From assembly GCA_018136815.1 (NCBI GenBank), contig CM030935.1, positions 1,174,204-1,238,203 of the forward strand: 64,000 bases of DNA. Direction: 5' to 3'. This document shows positions 48,634 to 61,200 of this stretch, piece by piece. The translations under genes and the position numbers were made by a program. Numbering within the stretch: the first letter of the stretch is position 1; each line of letters opens with the position of its first letter. The DNA is from Isochrysis galbana (lineage: Eukaryota; Haptophyta; Isochrysidales; Isochrysidaceae). Below the pieces are notes generated by a model that was not told where the DNA came from, made no database searches, and saw only the letters and a list, made by a program, of their open reading frames with translations.

Positions 48634-50748
48634 ATGAGGGCGGTGGGCGAGGAGGGCGAGGGCGCGCGGCCGGCTGTTGCGCCTCTCATCCGCGCCTTCC
48701 TCCGACGGACCCTCGTGCGTTACGACCGATCGGCGCGCGGCATCGCCAAGTGGCACGTGTCCGAGGCGCTGCTGACAGAGACGGCGGCGGAGGCGGCCGA
48801 GGTGGTGGACGGCGTCTCTCCGCAGCTGGTTCTCCTCAATTCGCCCGACTTTGCCGAGCTCAGCAAGCGCATCGAAAGCGCGTGGGCAGACTGCGCGCGC
48901 CGCTTCGCGCAATTTTCCTACACGGGCGCTGAGAGCGGAGCCACGCGGCCTTTTGATGACACGCTACTCGTTGCACTCACTTCAGCATTAGGTGTTGTTG
49001 TATGGGGCGAGAAGCGGCTGTATTGGCTGGATAATTTGCCCTCGTATACCGCCGAACTCATATCGCGTGCCAGTGCCAGAGGACCAAGGCAGATTCAAAG
49101 GGCGGAGAGCCGACTGCGAAGCGGTAGCAGCCTGAGGATGCTGCGATATAGGTCCGATGACTCGTCGTCGGGCATTCTTCCCGGCACTGGCGGGTGAGTC
49201 ATCGGGCCGAGAGTAGCGAGTGGGTGCTTTCGAGCCAATGGCAAGGAGCTCGCCAGACCCACATCTTCGTGGGTACAACATCATGCCTCTTTTTCTACAC
49301 TGCGTGGTCGTCGATGGCATTCGCTTCATATGTGTTGCATCATACCGTGTGTGGCAGGTGTGAGCGAGAGTTCATTTACCAGGTCAAGTTTCGCCTAGAC
49401 CCTCAGTGGTATGTGGTGGCTGAGGAGAAGCCAGAGCCAGGACAGGTGAGATGAGCCTGCACTCAGGACTTGTGGCTTACTCGAGGCAATGTGCTGGACT
49501 TGCTAGTCAGCTCTGCACTGGCATGGAATCCTTCCATGGCACCTTGCCAAGCATACCTCCACGTTGCCCTATAGGTCGCCATGGTGGAGCGTCTTCCGCT
49601 GCGCTCGGCCCGAGGTCAGGTCGATGAGATCGAAGGCGCCCGGCTTGCCGCACTCTTAAATGCGACCCGTGAAGTTATTTTGGATGCCGTAGTTCATCGC
49701 CCGCTCCCGCACTCGCAAACATCGACATGGGCCGATTCCATCGTTAGGTCTAGTGCTTCCAGCTGTGTTGCCGCTTACGGGGCTGAGACAGCCATGGGAC
49801 GTGGCATTTCCGGCGATACATGCGACATCTACTCATGCCAAGGCGTCTCTTCTGCGGTGCCTGAATCTGCATGGCGCACAGACAGCGCATCCGCAGAACG
49901 GCATGCCAGTGGATACCCGCGGCTTGCTGCGGTGAACGCTGCCATTGTGAGTGCAGCCTCCTATGTTCCACTGCCGCAGTTGCCTTCGTGGGCCACGTGG
50001 CTGACCGGCACCAACGCAGATGCGGATGGATCAGCGGGTGAGGAAAGGAGCAGAGCATATTTAGCGGCTACTGTTGCTGCAGCTGAGGTTCGAGCCTCGC
50101 AAGACAGCGACGGCGTTGCGGTCGGAAGAAGTAGCGCTGAAGTTAACTTGGACGACGCTTATGGCCGACTGACCACAAGTCGGAGTGCTATGTCTCGCGC
50201 CAGTAACAACAACAGAGATGCTACAGCACAGGGAACGAGTTCTGATTTTGATATCGTGATTCGTCGCAATCGCCTTTCGGCGCATCTGGCTCGGGCGCGG
50301 CTCCATGGCCAAAATGCAAAGCTGCTTGATGCTGCTGGAGAGCCGTACAACGTATGGGCGCCCCTCGACGCACCGCCCCCGTTTGGTCTTAAATACAAGG
50401 TGTGCCTTTAAGGAGAGTTACTGCTGCCGGAGCCACACCCATCCGCTGGTCGTGTCAACTCTTCCTAGGAACAATTCCGACTTCTCTGACGGCTGTGCTT
50501 GGCTTTGAGAGCCGCTCAATCTTGAGTAGGTCATTGTCTTAACTTTACTTGCGAATTGTCCACCCCTATGGCACCTTACCTCCTTTGCAGCTTGGCGTTG
50601 GCATCACGCTATATTTGCGCCTCCTCTCGTACCTCGGCTACGGCTTCTCTGTGGCGGCAGTCCTCGCGCTGCCCTGCATCTTGGCCAATCGACGCGGTGG
50701 CGTGCTCGAGTCGGTTGGCATCGATGCACCAGATGCCCTCTTTTCGCT
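48634..50748 (+). CDS. Unidentified membrane protein, 3' part lost in assembly gap
   Basis: Exons: 48634-49193, 49358-49445, 49575-50399, 50591-50748 and beyond (GT-AG, phases consistent). About 540 residues are visible. The first about 500 are soluble and unrecognised: LIRAFLRRTLVRYDRSARGI, LLVALTSALGVVVWGEKRLY, REFIYQVKFRLDPQWYVVAE, then a polar A/S-rich stretch. The fourth exon starts LGVGITLYLRLLSYLGYGFS and continues VAAVLALPCILANR, a hydrophobic segment of the type that opens multi-pass channel or transporter regions. The start (first ATG of the frame) is uncertain because a LINE insertion lies just upstream. It could be a large channel-like protein; no function is claimed. Confidence 0.6.
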
Positions 50749-50848
50749 NNNNNNNNNNNNNNNNNNNNNNNNNNNNNNNNNNNNNNNNNNNNNNNNNNNN
50801 NNNNNNNNNNNNNNNNNNNNNNNNNNNNNNNNNNNNNNNNNNNNNNNN
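50749..50848. other. Assembly gap (100 N)
   Basis: Exactly 100 N, a conventional scaffold-gap size. The sequence after it (50849 onward) does not continue the coding frame recognisably, so true gap size and join are unknown. Confidence 0.99.
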
Positions 50849-51900
50849 CAATTTTTTTTGCTGATCCATCCTACCGGAACCTATAGGGAGTTTATTTAGC
50901 CCTTCATTTACCCATAATTGCTGGTGCCCTCCGCACCCCCATAGTGAGTGACCGGGCTACTAGATATTAGGCTAACATGTTCACAGCCCTACTACTAACT
51001 ACTACTACCTACCACCATCGTCCGATGTTGTATGTGTGCGTGTGGCGTGCTAATTAATGCTAAGTCTTAAGTCCGAAAAAACTTCGCGAAACTTTTGTGA
51101 AACTTGGGTAGGCAGTGAGCAACTTTTGCGAAACTTTCGCGCGAAACTTGGGGGGGTCCGGCGCGAAACTCTGACCTGGCCCTAGTCGTCCCCTCTGTCG
51201 CATGTCTGCGCGTTGCTGAGTTGCCCTGGTGCCGAAGGTGTCGTTCCGTCAATTGTGGGACATCAGTCGAATTGAGCGATCAAATGTCCACAGTTATTTA
51301 AAATTAAATAAGGGCTAGCAGTGCGTGGGGATAACAACTTTTTTCTCTGCTTTTCCCGCGGTGCATGTTCCCCCGCGGGGACGGGGGGGCCCGATGTCTC
51401 ATCATGCGCATACCGAAACCCTGTTATGCGCATCGGTGACGGCGTGCGGAAACTTCCATGCGCATGCACGGAGTCCCGCGGGGGGGGGGACTCGCACGGC
51501 GTGCGCTTGACGAAACTTTCCACCCCGCGCATGTGATTGCCACCCGAGACGGAGAGAGCGTCCCCCCAGCGCCCGAACCGCATTTGACGACATTTCAAGG
51601 CGTTTTCCGAACCCTCCGAACCGCCCAGAGCGCATCGCGCGCTCCGCGCGCGACCCCCCCCCCTCCGAACCAAATAACCACACCATGAAAATACCGACCC
51701 CGCCCCCCCCGAACACCGAACCGAAAACGACACCCTACTCTACACCTAAAATCGGCCTAAAACCGACACCCCCTCATTTTTTTTAAATGGCGGACTTGTA
51801 TGGGGAAGGGGAAGAAGGATGGGGAGAGAAATGTTCAGGTACTCGTACTCCTAAGAGTGCCACATACAGAAGAAATGGGGAAAAGCCTAAGTCCTCTGGC
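50849..51900. mobile_element. Repeat cluster without genes
   Basis: 51080-51170 has repeated GCGAAACTT units. 51185-51235 (TCGCATGTCTGCGCGTTGCT) matches 30558-30600. 51238-51296 is the GTGTCGTTCCGTCAATTGTG element end. 51320-51400 (AACAACTTTTTTCTCTGCTT) matches 32820-32860 inverted. 51400-51700 is GC-rich with CGCGGGGGGGGGGACTC and C runs. A run of T is at 51779-51784. Confidence 0.6.
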
Positions 51901-51904
51901 GATG

Positions 51905-54374
<2,470 letters not shown>

Positions 54375-54890
54375 TTTTTGACGGCTCTGCGTAGTCTTAG
54401 CATTGGGGCTTTAGCTTAGAGTTTTACCAGCTTCAATTTTGAGACGTGCTGGGTTACTACGCCTGCAGAGCCCGAAAATAGCAGAGTGCGTTGCGACGGA
54501 TGACGATGAGTGAGAGACAACGCTATACGCTATTGCGAATGGGTAGCAGTCGCATCACGCTACGAAAAAGGGAAAGACGCCAATTGGTAGCTACGAGGCT
54601 ACGATAGGCGTGAAATGCACACACCATAGACCATAGCATTAACTTACGATGTATCAATAATAATAAAGGCAACGTTATGACGCCTAGCTAGCCAACGCCA
54701 CGAGCTGATTTAGACAACAACAACAAAACCGTCAACTTTTTACCTCGGACTCCAGCGCGCGCTATATGCTATATACGCCCGGCGAGCCGGGCGCTTTCGT
54801 TGCACTAGAGAAAACCTAACACGTGGGAAAGCGTTCAATCGTGCCACCACCTCAAAAACCTCTGCCGTTCAACACTAATCTTATGATTGG
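54375..54890. other. Intergenic, nothing recognised
   Basis: 3' flank of DDX41, AT-richer, no ORF or repeat match seen except a short GC hairpin at 54778-54793 (GCCCGGCGAGCCGGGC). Confidence 0.55.
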
Positions 54891-54894
54891 TCGC

Positions 54895-55240
54895 CATCAA
54901 CTAACTTTATACTCAGTTGCCATGGAGCGCGCCGGCGCGCCCCCTCTCTCCTTTGGGCCCCCCGCCGAGCCACAAACAATGTGACTCCCCGCAAGGCCCA
55001 CAGACCAAATTCAGAAGGAGGAGCCCCCCCCCCCCCCCCCTCCCCCCCGGGGTGGAGTCTCGGGGTGCCGGGGACTTGGCCGCTGGCGGCCGCTGCCCCT
55101 CCCCATGTCCCCCGGCAGCGTCCACGCTGTCGGGGGTGATTGAGCGCTTCTCGCATGAGGGAGGCGCCCGCGAGGGCCGGCGGCGAGGGCGGAGGCGGCG
55201 GCGAGGGCGGCCGCGAGGGCCGGCGGCGTGTTGTATTCCT
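54895..55240 (+). mobile_element. LINE 5' end, degenerate copy
   Basis: CAACTAACTTTATACTCAGTTG-like hairpin (54898-54919) then ATGGAGCGCGCCGGCGCGCC at 54921 (MERAGAPPLSFGPPAEPQTM, stop). This parallels MERAAAPLLSFGLPAEG at 57936. A C run is at 55027-55040. Confidence 0.6.
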
Positions 55241-55496
55241 GCCCATCTGAAGGCTGTAGGCATGAATATTCGTGTAAGGTACGCGCTCACAATTACAATT
55301 GAACAGTTCCCCGTGTTGCCACTGACGCACAAGACACACAGATTCGGATTCCCCATGGTCTCAAGTCCAGGTTTGCAGGTTTTGGTCTCGAAATTTGCGA
55401 TTCGAATTTTGTTTTTTGCTGTTACTATAATTGTTGGCTCGTTTAAGGTAATAAACCGGCATGACTTCGACTTCTCGTTCTGCAGTCGCTCTGCGA

Positions 55497-55532
<36 letters not shown>

Positions 55533-55584
55533 CCGCCTCTCCTCGGCCGACGGCAAGAAGATTCGTCCAAAACATTCTCCGGTC

Positions 55585-56635
55585 CCAAGATATCTCGTGG
55601 GGGGTCTCTCCGCGCTCCGCGAGGGAAAGGACGCGATCTCGCTCCGAGATCGGCCTCGCGCCCTCCCACGCTGCCCCGCCGTGCCCTCGGTCCCTCGCCC
55701 CCCCCGCGGCAGGTTCTTTCCCTCGGCGTGCCGTCCGTCGCCTCCGGCCGTTATATTAAGTCCCCCCCCCCCCGCGCGAGGTTCTCTTCTCCCCCGCGCG
55801 CGGTTCGTTTCCTCCGGCCGTCGTTGTTCCCCCCCTCGCTTCGATTCCTCTCGCGGTTCCTTCGATGATTGCCTCCATCTCGTCCGTTCTTCTTCGCGAT
55901 CCTCGCGGAGGGGGCACCGACGTTTAATGTTAGTTTCGTCGCGGTTTCGATGAAAGAAAGGAAGAACGAATGGCACGCGCCTCGCGTCTCGCGTCTTGTT
56001 TCGTCGCCCCTTGCTCGTCGCTTGTCTAGAAGGTCTCTCCGCACATCGCCTTCTCCCCCCGCGCGAGTTTGGATCTCTCCTCGACCCTCCGCGTTGGCTT
56101 CAGCGGACGAGTTCCACTTTAACGATAGTTCGAACCCTTCGGTGGCGTAGTTATGCGCTCTCTTTCCGTATATCTTCGCGCATGACGAGCGATCGCGACT
56201 TCAGCCTTCGCCGCGCGGGGAGGGGTTTGTTTATCGTATGATTCCGGAGTGTTTACGTTAGTTTTCTGAGCCCAAGGACTTTGGTTTTTGGTTTCTTGTG
56301 AGTGATGTTTGTAGCAACTTCGTCGAGTCCCACCGTGTTCCCAAGCGAGTCCCCCCGAGTTCCCGAGTCTATACCCCGAGTCAACGAGTCAATACAAGTC
56401 AAGCACGCGCCTGAGCCACCCCCAGTCGCCTGCCACCACCTCCCACAAGCCTCCTTCCGCACTTCCGCGCCCACCGTGCTCCGTGCGTGCGTCGTGCGTC
56501 GTGCGTCGATCACCATGCCCGTAGTCACCCCCGAGGAAAGCTCCATGAGCTCCCCACAAGAACCGCGTTCCGCGCTAGCTGCCGGCGCGCCCTCGCAGGC
56601 AATCTCCAAGAGTGAGATCAGCCTTGCTCTGACAC
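55585..56635 (-). repeat. ~1.04-kb repeat, inverted partner of 31755-32795
   Basis: Matches the reverse complement of 31755-32795 along its length; a CT microsatellite (55500-55530) lies just before it. Confidence 0.8.
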
Positions 56636-56639
56636 GGCG

Positions 56640-57415
56640 AGGGCGGAGGCGGCGAACGGCGAAGGAGGCGGCGGCCTCCTCTCTCACACTCATCTCGGCT
56701 CGCTCGCTCGCTCCGTCGCACGCGCGAGCGCACGACAGACTGCCGACCTTTCAGTCGGCAGCCCTGAACGGCGCGCGCCGCGAACGGCGCAAGGGTGCCT
56801 GTGTGAGGAGTGGTTGGGCGACACGCGGGCAGGGCAGGCAGCAGGCTCACCTCCTGGCATGCTGGCGGTCCTCGGCCCCCTCCTCCCGGTCGTCATCGCC
56901 TTGTCGCTCACGCTTGGGCTCGTGCCCCGCGATCTCTTGTAACTGCTAATTTTTTTTTTGCTCCGCGCGCCTCGCGCGCCCCCAAATATCCGGCATATAT
57001 CCGGGAGCTATCTATTTTCGGTTAGAAAGTTCTGTCCTTAAACTAAGGACGGTGTCCTTGAAAATCCATGAAATCTAAGGACTCTGGCCTTCAATGCCTT
57101 TGATGTGGCTTAGAGTGAGCTTTTGGGACATCCCACCCCCTGAAGCAAATCATCTTTACCTCCAATTCAACCTAAGCTCTCCCCATGACCAACTCTGCAG
57201 AGCTTGTCTTCGTTCACTTTTGCTGCCACATTCAGCATGCGGTGCTGCACTCGGACGATCCGCTCACGGGGGAGGAGTTTTCTTTTAGCCCTTTTGAGCC
57301 GTATGTTGACAAATTGGGGTGTTGGATGGCAAAATCACGCTTCGTCGTCACTTAATTTTGGCAGATCTGCCCAAATATCCAAAAAGATATCCGGGATATC
57401 CTGGCCTGGGCCTAA
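56640..57415. mobile_element. hAT-like element remnant
   Basis: The right end is GGGATATCCTGGCCTGGGCC then TA (57392-57413), close to the hAT TIR at 30740. CCCAAATATCC motifs lie near both sides (56982, 57371). No clean target duplication was found, so the left limit (about 56980) is uncertain. 56640-56970 has no recognisable gene. Confidence 0.45.
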
Positions 57416-57522
57416 CCAAGGCACACAAGAGACTCCCTCAGGGGGACAGCCAGGAGAGGCAACAGACCTACAAACAAAGCGCACTTCCACAAACCCTCGC
57501 CTCACCTAGGAGTACTGACGCC

Positions 57523-57962
57523 CTAACAACTAAGTTTGTACTTGGTTGACCCATGGGGGGGCACGAGCCCCCCCCCCCCCCCTCTCCACTCCTCCCCTGC
57601 CATGGGGGAGGAACCACCCATCCTGCAGCGCGGTCCTCGCCAGGGCGAGAGGGGCCTCTGCCATAAGGCATGCCCAATGGAGGAGTGGCCGTGCAAGCCT
57701 AGCACTGATAGGTTGAGGTCTGTAGCCTGCAGCCCCCCATTATGGGGGCCAGCCTGGCGGTCTCGTGTGGTGCGTGGCCGGGGCCACGGGCCGTGTGGCG
57801 CGACCGGAGTCGCACGCACCTGCTCGGCCTCAGTGGGCGGACGCGGTCGCTTCGACAGTGACTGCTCCATGGAGGCTGGGGGGCCGCCCTCGGCGGGGAG
57901 CCCGAAGGAAAGGAGGGGAGCGGCGGCGCGCTCCATGGCAACTGACTATAAAGTTAGTTGAG
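57523..57962 (-). mobile_element. LINE-derived block with hairpins at both ends
   Basis: Minus ORF from ATG 57936 (MERAAAPLLSFGLPAEGGPP...LSKRPRPPTEAEQVRATPVA, 137 codons) preceded by the hairpin at 57937-57960. The other end (57527-57548, plus) has CAACTAAGTTTGTACTTGGT then TGACCCATGGGG, like 34402 and 30318. It could be two 5' ends joined head to head, or a short element with these as inverted repeats. Confidence 0.6.
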
Positions 57963-58200
57963 CCAACCACAACCACAAATTAGGAGCATGGGGCTGTCAA
58001 TAGGACACAAGACGGCGCGCCGTTATGCCAAACACCTCAGGTCACGTGCTGCGTTGTCTACACGCTATTGTAGTTTACGTGGAGGTCTCTACTCATAATT
58101 CTTGCATGGCCTTGCATAACGCCCACCGTCTACTACACTGTGAGCAAAGTCAAGCTGACTATATACACGTTAGGGCAAATAACATTGGGACGCATCTTCT
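57963..58200. other. 3' flank of CFAP65-like gene
   Basis: No ORF or repeat recognised; probable 3' UTR and intergenic sequence. Confidence 0.5.
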
Positions 58201-61200
58201 TCAAAGTTTGCGCTGCACCATTGCTTCTCGAGGCTTGATGACTTGGCGCGGCACAACATCGAGCGAGAACTCCCCGTGCGAAGCTTCGGTGACCAAGTTG
58301 AAGAGCGTGCCCTCGAGCACGTAAGCAGCGAGCTCCTGCAACTCAGCCGAGGCCTTGATCTCAGCTACCCGTTCTTCCTCCGCCTTGGCTAGTGGGAGTT
58401 CTCTCGTCTCTTCTTGTGCACGCGCAGCTCCGGCTGCTAGCGACGCCTCTAGCTCGGGATTTAGACCTACATGCCCGTCAGCCGGACCCCCCACTTTCGA
58501 CGCACTCGCATTTTGTGAGCTTTGCACAATGACCACGGGACTGGGCGCAACGCCTCGCTCCGCATGAGCAATCTGGGCAAACCACGGGATGGGTTTCAAG
58601 GGGGCAAGCTCAAATGCGTGCTTCACGTCGTCGCAGCGCATTAGCTCTTGTAGCATTTGCTGGACAATCGACTGTGAGACGCTGCGCTGCTCCGCGTTGA
58701 TCGACGGGAGATCAGAAACTCCTTTCTCCTTCGACACCCCATTGAGCGAACGCATCGTGCCGAATTCGGCAAGCTCTTCTGGCGTGGGTGGCAACACGCG
58801 GGGTACATAGAAGCCTCGCAAATCAATGCCGGCTTCTTTGAGGCTCTCTGCGGGCAAGAAATTGGCGCTGAGATCGAGCAGCAACGCTTGTTGTGGTGGT
58901 GTCATGTCCACTGAGTAGGAGCTAGACCGGCCGCCAACGCTTTGCTGTGCAATGCGCTGCTGCCGCTCTTCCATAGCTTGCAGAGCGAGGATTCCGCGAG
59001 GCTTCGGTGTAGTCACAGTGACGGATTTTCGACCACTACGCTGAGCCTCAGCCTTGGCTGCCGCCTCGGCCGCGGCGGTGGCATGGGCCGCAGCCTGCTC
59101 CTCCGTCCACTGGGGCATCAGGTTGCACGCGAGAGTGAGTCGAACATTCTCTGCTGGCCCGGCGCCAATCATCGTCACCTTGCAGCACGCGTGCTTACCC
59201 GCGGCAACGGTGCCGTGAGAGGGGTATACGGTAACACGCACACCGTAGAGTGGGTGGGACGTGTCCCACTCAAAGTCGCAATCAGATTCTGAGGGGTTCG
59301 ACAGGATGACGAGCTGGCGCACCGAGGTCCCAATTGGCGCTCGGCCAAAGACACAGCGGTCGAGAGACAGGCGCATGGCTTGCTGGTGTTCAGGCATCTT
59401 TATCTGCTGAAATGGCGGCGCGAGAGCAAGATTGGTCGTTTCGAAAGCGGCGGGGAGCTCTCCATCCGTGGGTTGATGGCCGAGTGCCTTGAGTCGGAGC
59501 ACGCGCTGGATGCGCTCGGGCCGCTCGGCATCCCCCACGAGCAGCGGCACAGCCAGCGTGTACTCTCGCGCCTCGATCGGGTGGAAGGAGAAAGGAATGC
59601 GAGCGCGTCCGCCGGGTGGGATCACGCCGCTTGGCTCTAAGCACGAGATCACTTCGACAGCGAAGCTTTGCTGATTTAGCGCGGCAAGCTGGGTCGTGTC
59701 GAGTTCGTAGGCGAGCGGCACGTCCGAAAAATTCGGTAACTCGAGTGTATGCCGGTGTGGCTGTGCGAGGCCAAGCGGCGTCGGGCCGAGAAGCACTTCG
59801 CGGTGCGGGAGATGGAGATAAGGCTCCCGCGGCGCGAGAGTGCGCCCACATACATTGAGGACTAGACGCTTGCCCGACTCAATGGTGAGCACGAGGGGCA
59901 GCTCAAACTCGTCGGGGGCAACGTGGGACATGCGGATCGTAACTACGGTATCAGAGCCAGGGTATGTCTCGCCCTTGCGCGGATGCACGGTGATGATGCC
60001 GCGGTCAACGACCATAGCTTGCTTTAGCTCATCGCGAGAGAGCTCGCTTGCATCTGCCCAGTGGGGCACTTGGAGGTCAGCCTCGTTTGGATACTTGATG
60101 GACCACTTAGCGGGGAGCAAGCCCGTGTTGCGCATGAGGAGGCGCAGCTCCAAGTCAGCTTCACCAAGCCGGCCAGGAGGCAAGTTGAGGCGCACGGTGC
60201 GGAAGAGCGACGCCGCTGGAGCAAGCTGCACGTCGGGCGGGGCGCCCGTCTCCGAGACTAGCTGCTTCTCTGCATCGCTCAGCAGGGTGCGCAGCTCACG
60301 ATTTACGTCGGCTAGGGCGAGCTGCTCCCAGAGCAGCTCTTGTGGCGAACCCGCCAATCTCACATCCACCACTTGTAGGGTGGGATACTCGGCGCGCGCC
60401 CGCACCAAGGATAGCTGCACCGGTGGGCCGAGTGATGAACGCGTGCCACCATATCCGGCGGCAGCATCGCCCGGTGCAAGCGTGCACATGACGGCGTACT
60501 CGACATCGCCGCGTGTGTAGGTGTCGATCTCCACTTGGAGGTAGACTGAGTTGCGTGCAGGCACGAGACCCGACGGCTTTGAGCAACCGACGCGCTCGCC
60601 CTCTCCCGGCTCCTCCATGGCGCTATTGCTAGTGCGTTCGAACGTCACCTCATAGAAAAGGTCCACTGCCGACGAATTCACCAGGGCCAGCTGGCGGCGG
60701 CGAGACTGCCCGACGAGGACAGGACCAAAATCGAGGACTTCCGGCTCGGCGCGGATTTGACCAGATGAGCCGACGCCAGACACGGTCAACAGCTGCCGGA
60801 CAACCTCTCGGCCAGAGGCCCCGCCAGTGTCGTCGAGCGCCGAGATGAGGCACGGGACCTTGAACAAGTGCTGCGTCGGAGCATTAGGCGAGAATTTCCA
60901 GACGGCCTCAATAGACTCGCGACCTTGCAGTACGCCGGCCGCCGGCGAGACAGCAAGAACGGCCGCGGCATTCTTGTTCGAGAGGTCCCACTCGAATGCC
61001 ACTGGTAGGCGCGATGGGTTTGTGATTGTGATGGCGGCGCGAGACGACGCGCCAACGCAGGTGCTTGGTAAGAAAAGACGTCCGTTGTGCGCAATATGCA
61101 GCGACGCGCGCGATCCAGCGCCAAGGAGCTGCATGCGCAACGGGTCTTCCTCGTGGTGGTTGAGCACAATGGCGAGATTATGCTCGTACGGCGCTATGGC

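Noticed and set aside
56575-56949. Overlapping R/A-rich ORFs near 56.3-56.9 kb
   Set aside because: They lie partly in the 1.04-kb repeat, have equal open frames on both strands and no motif.
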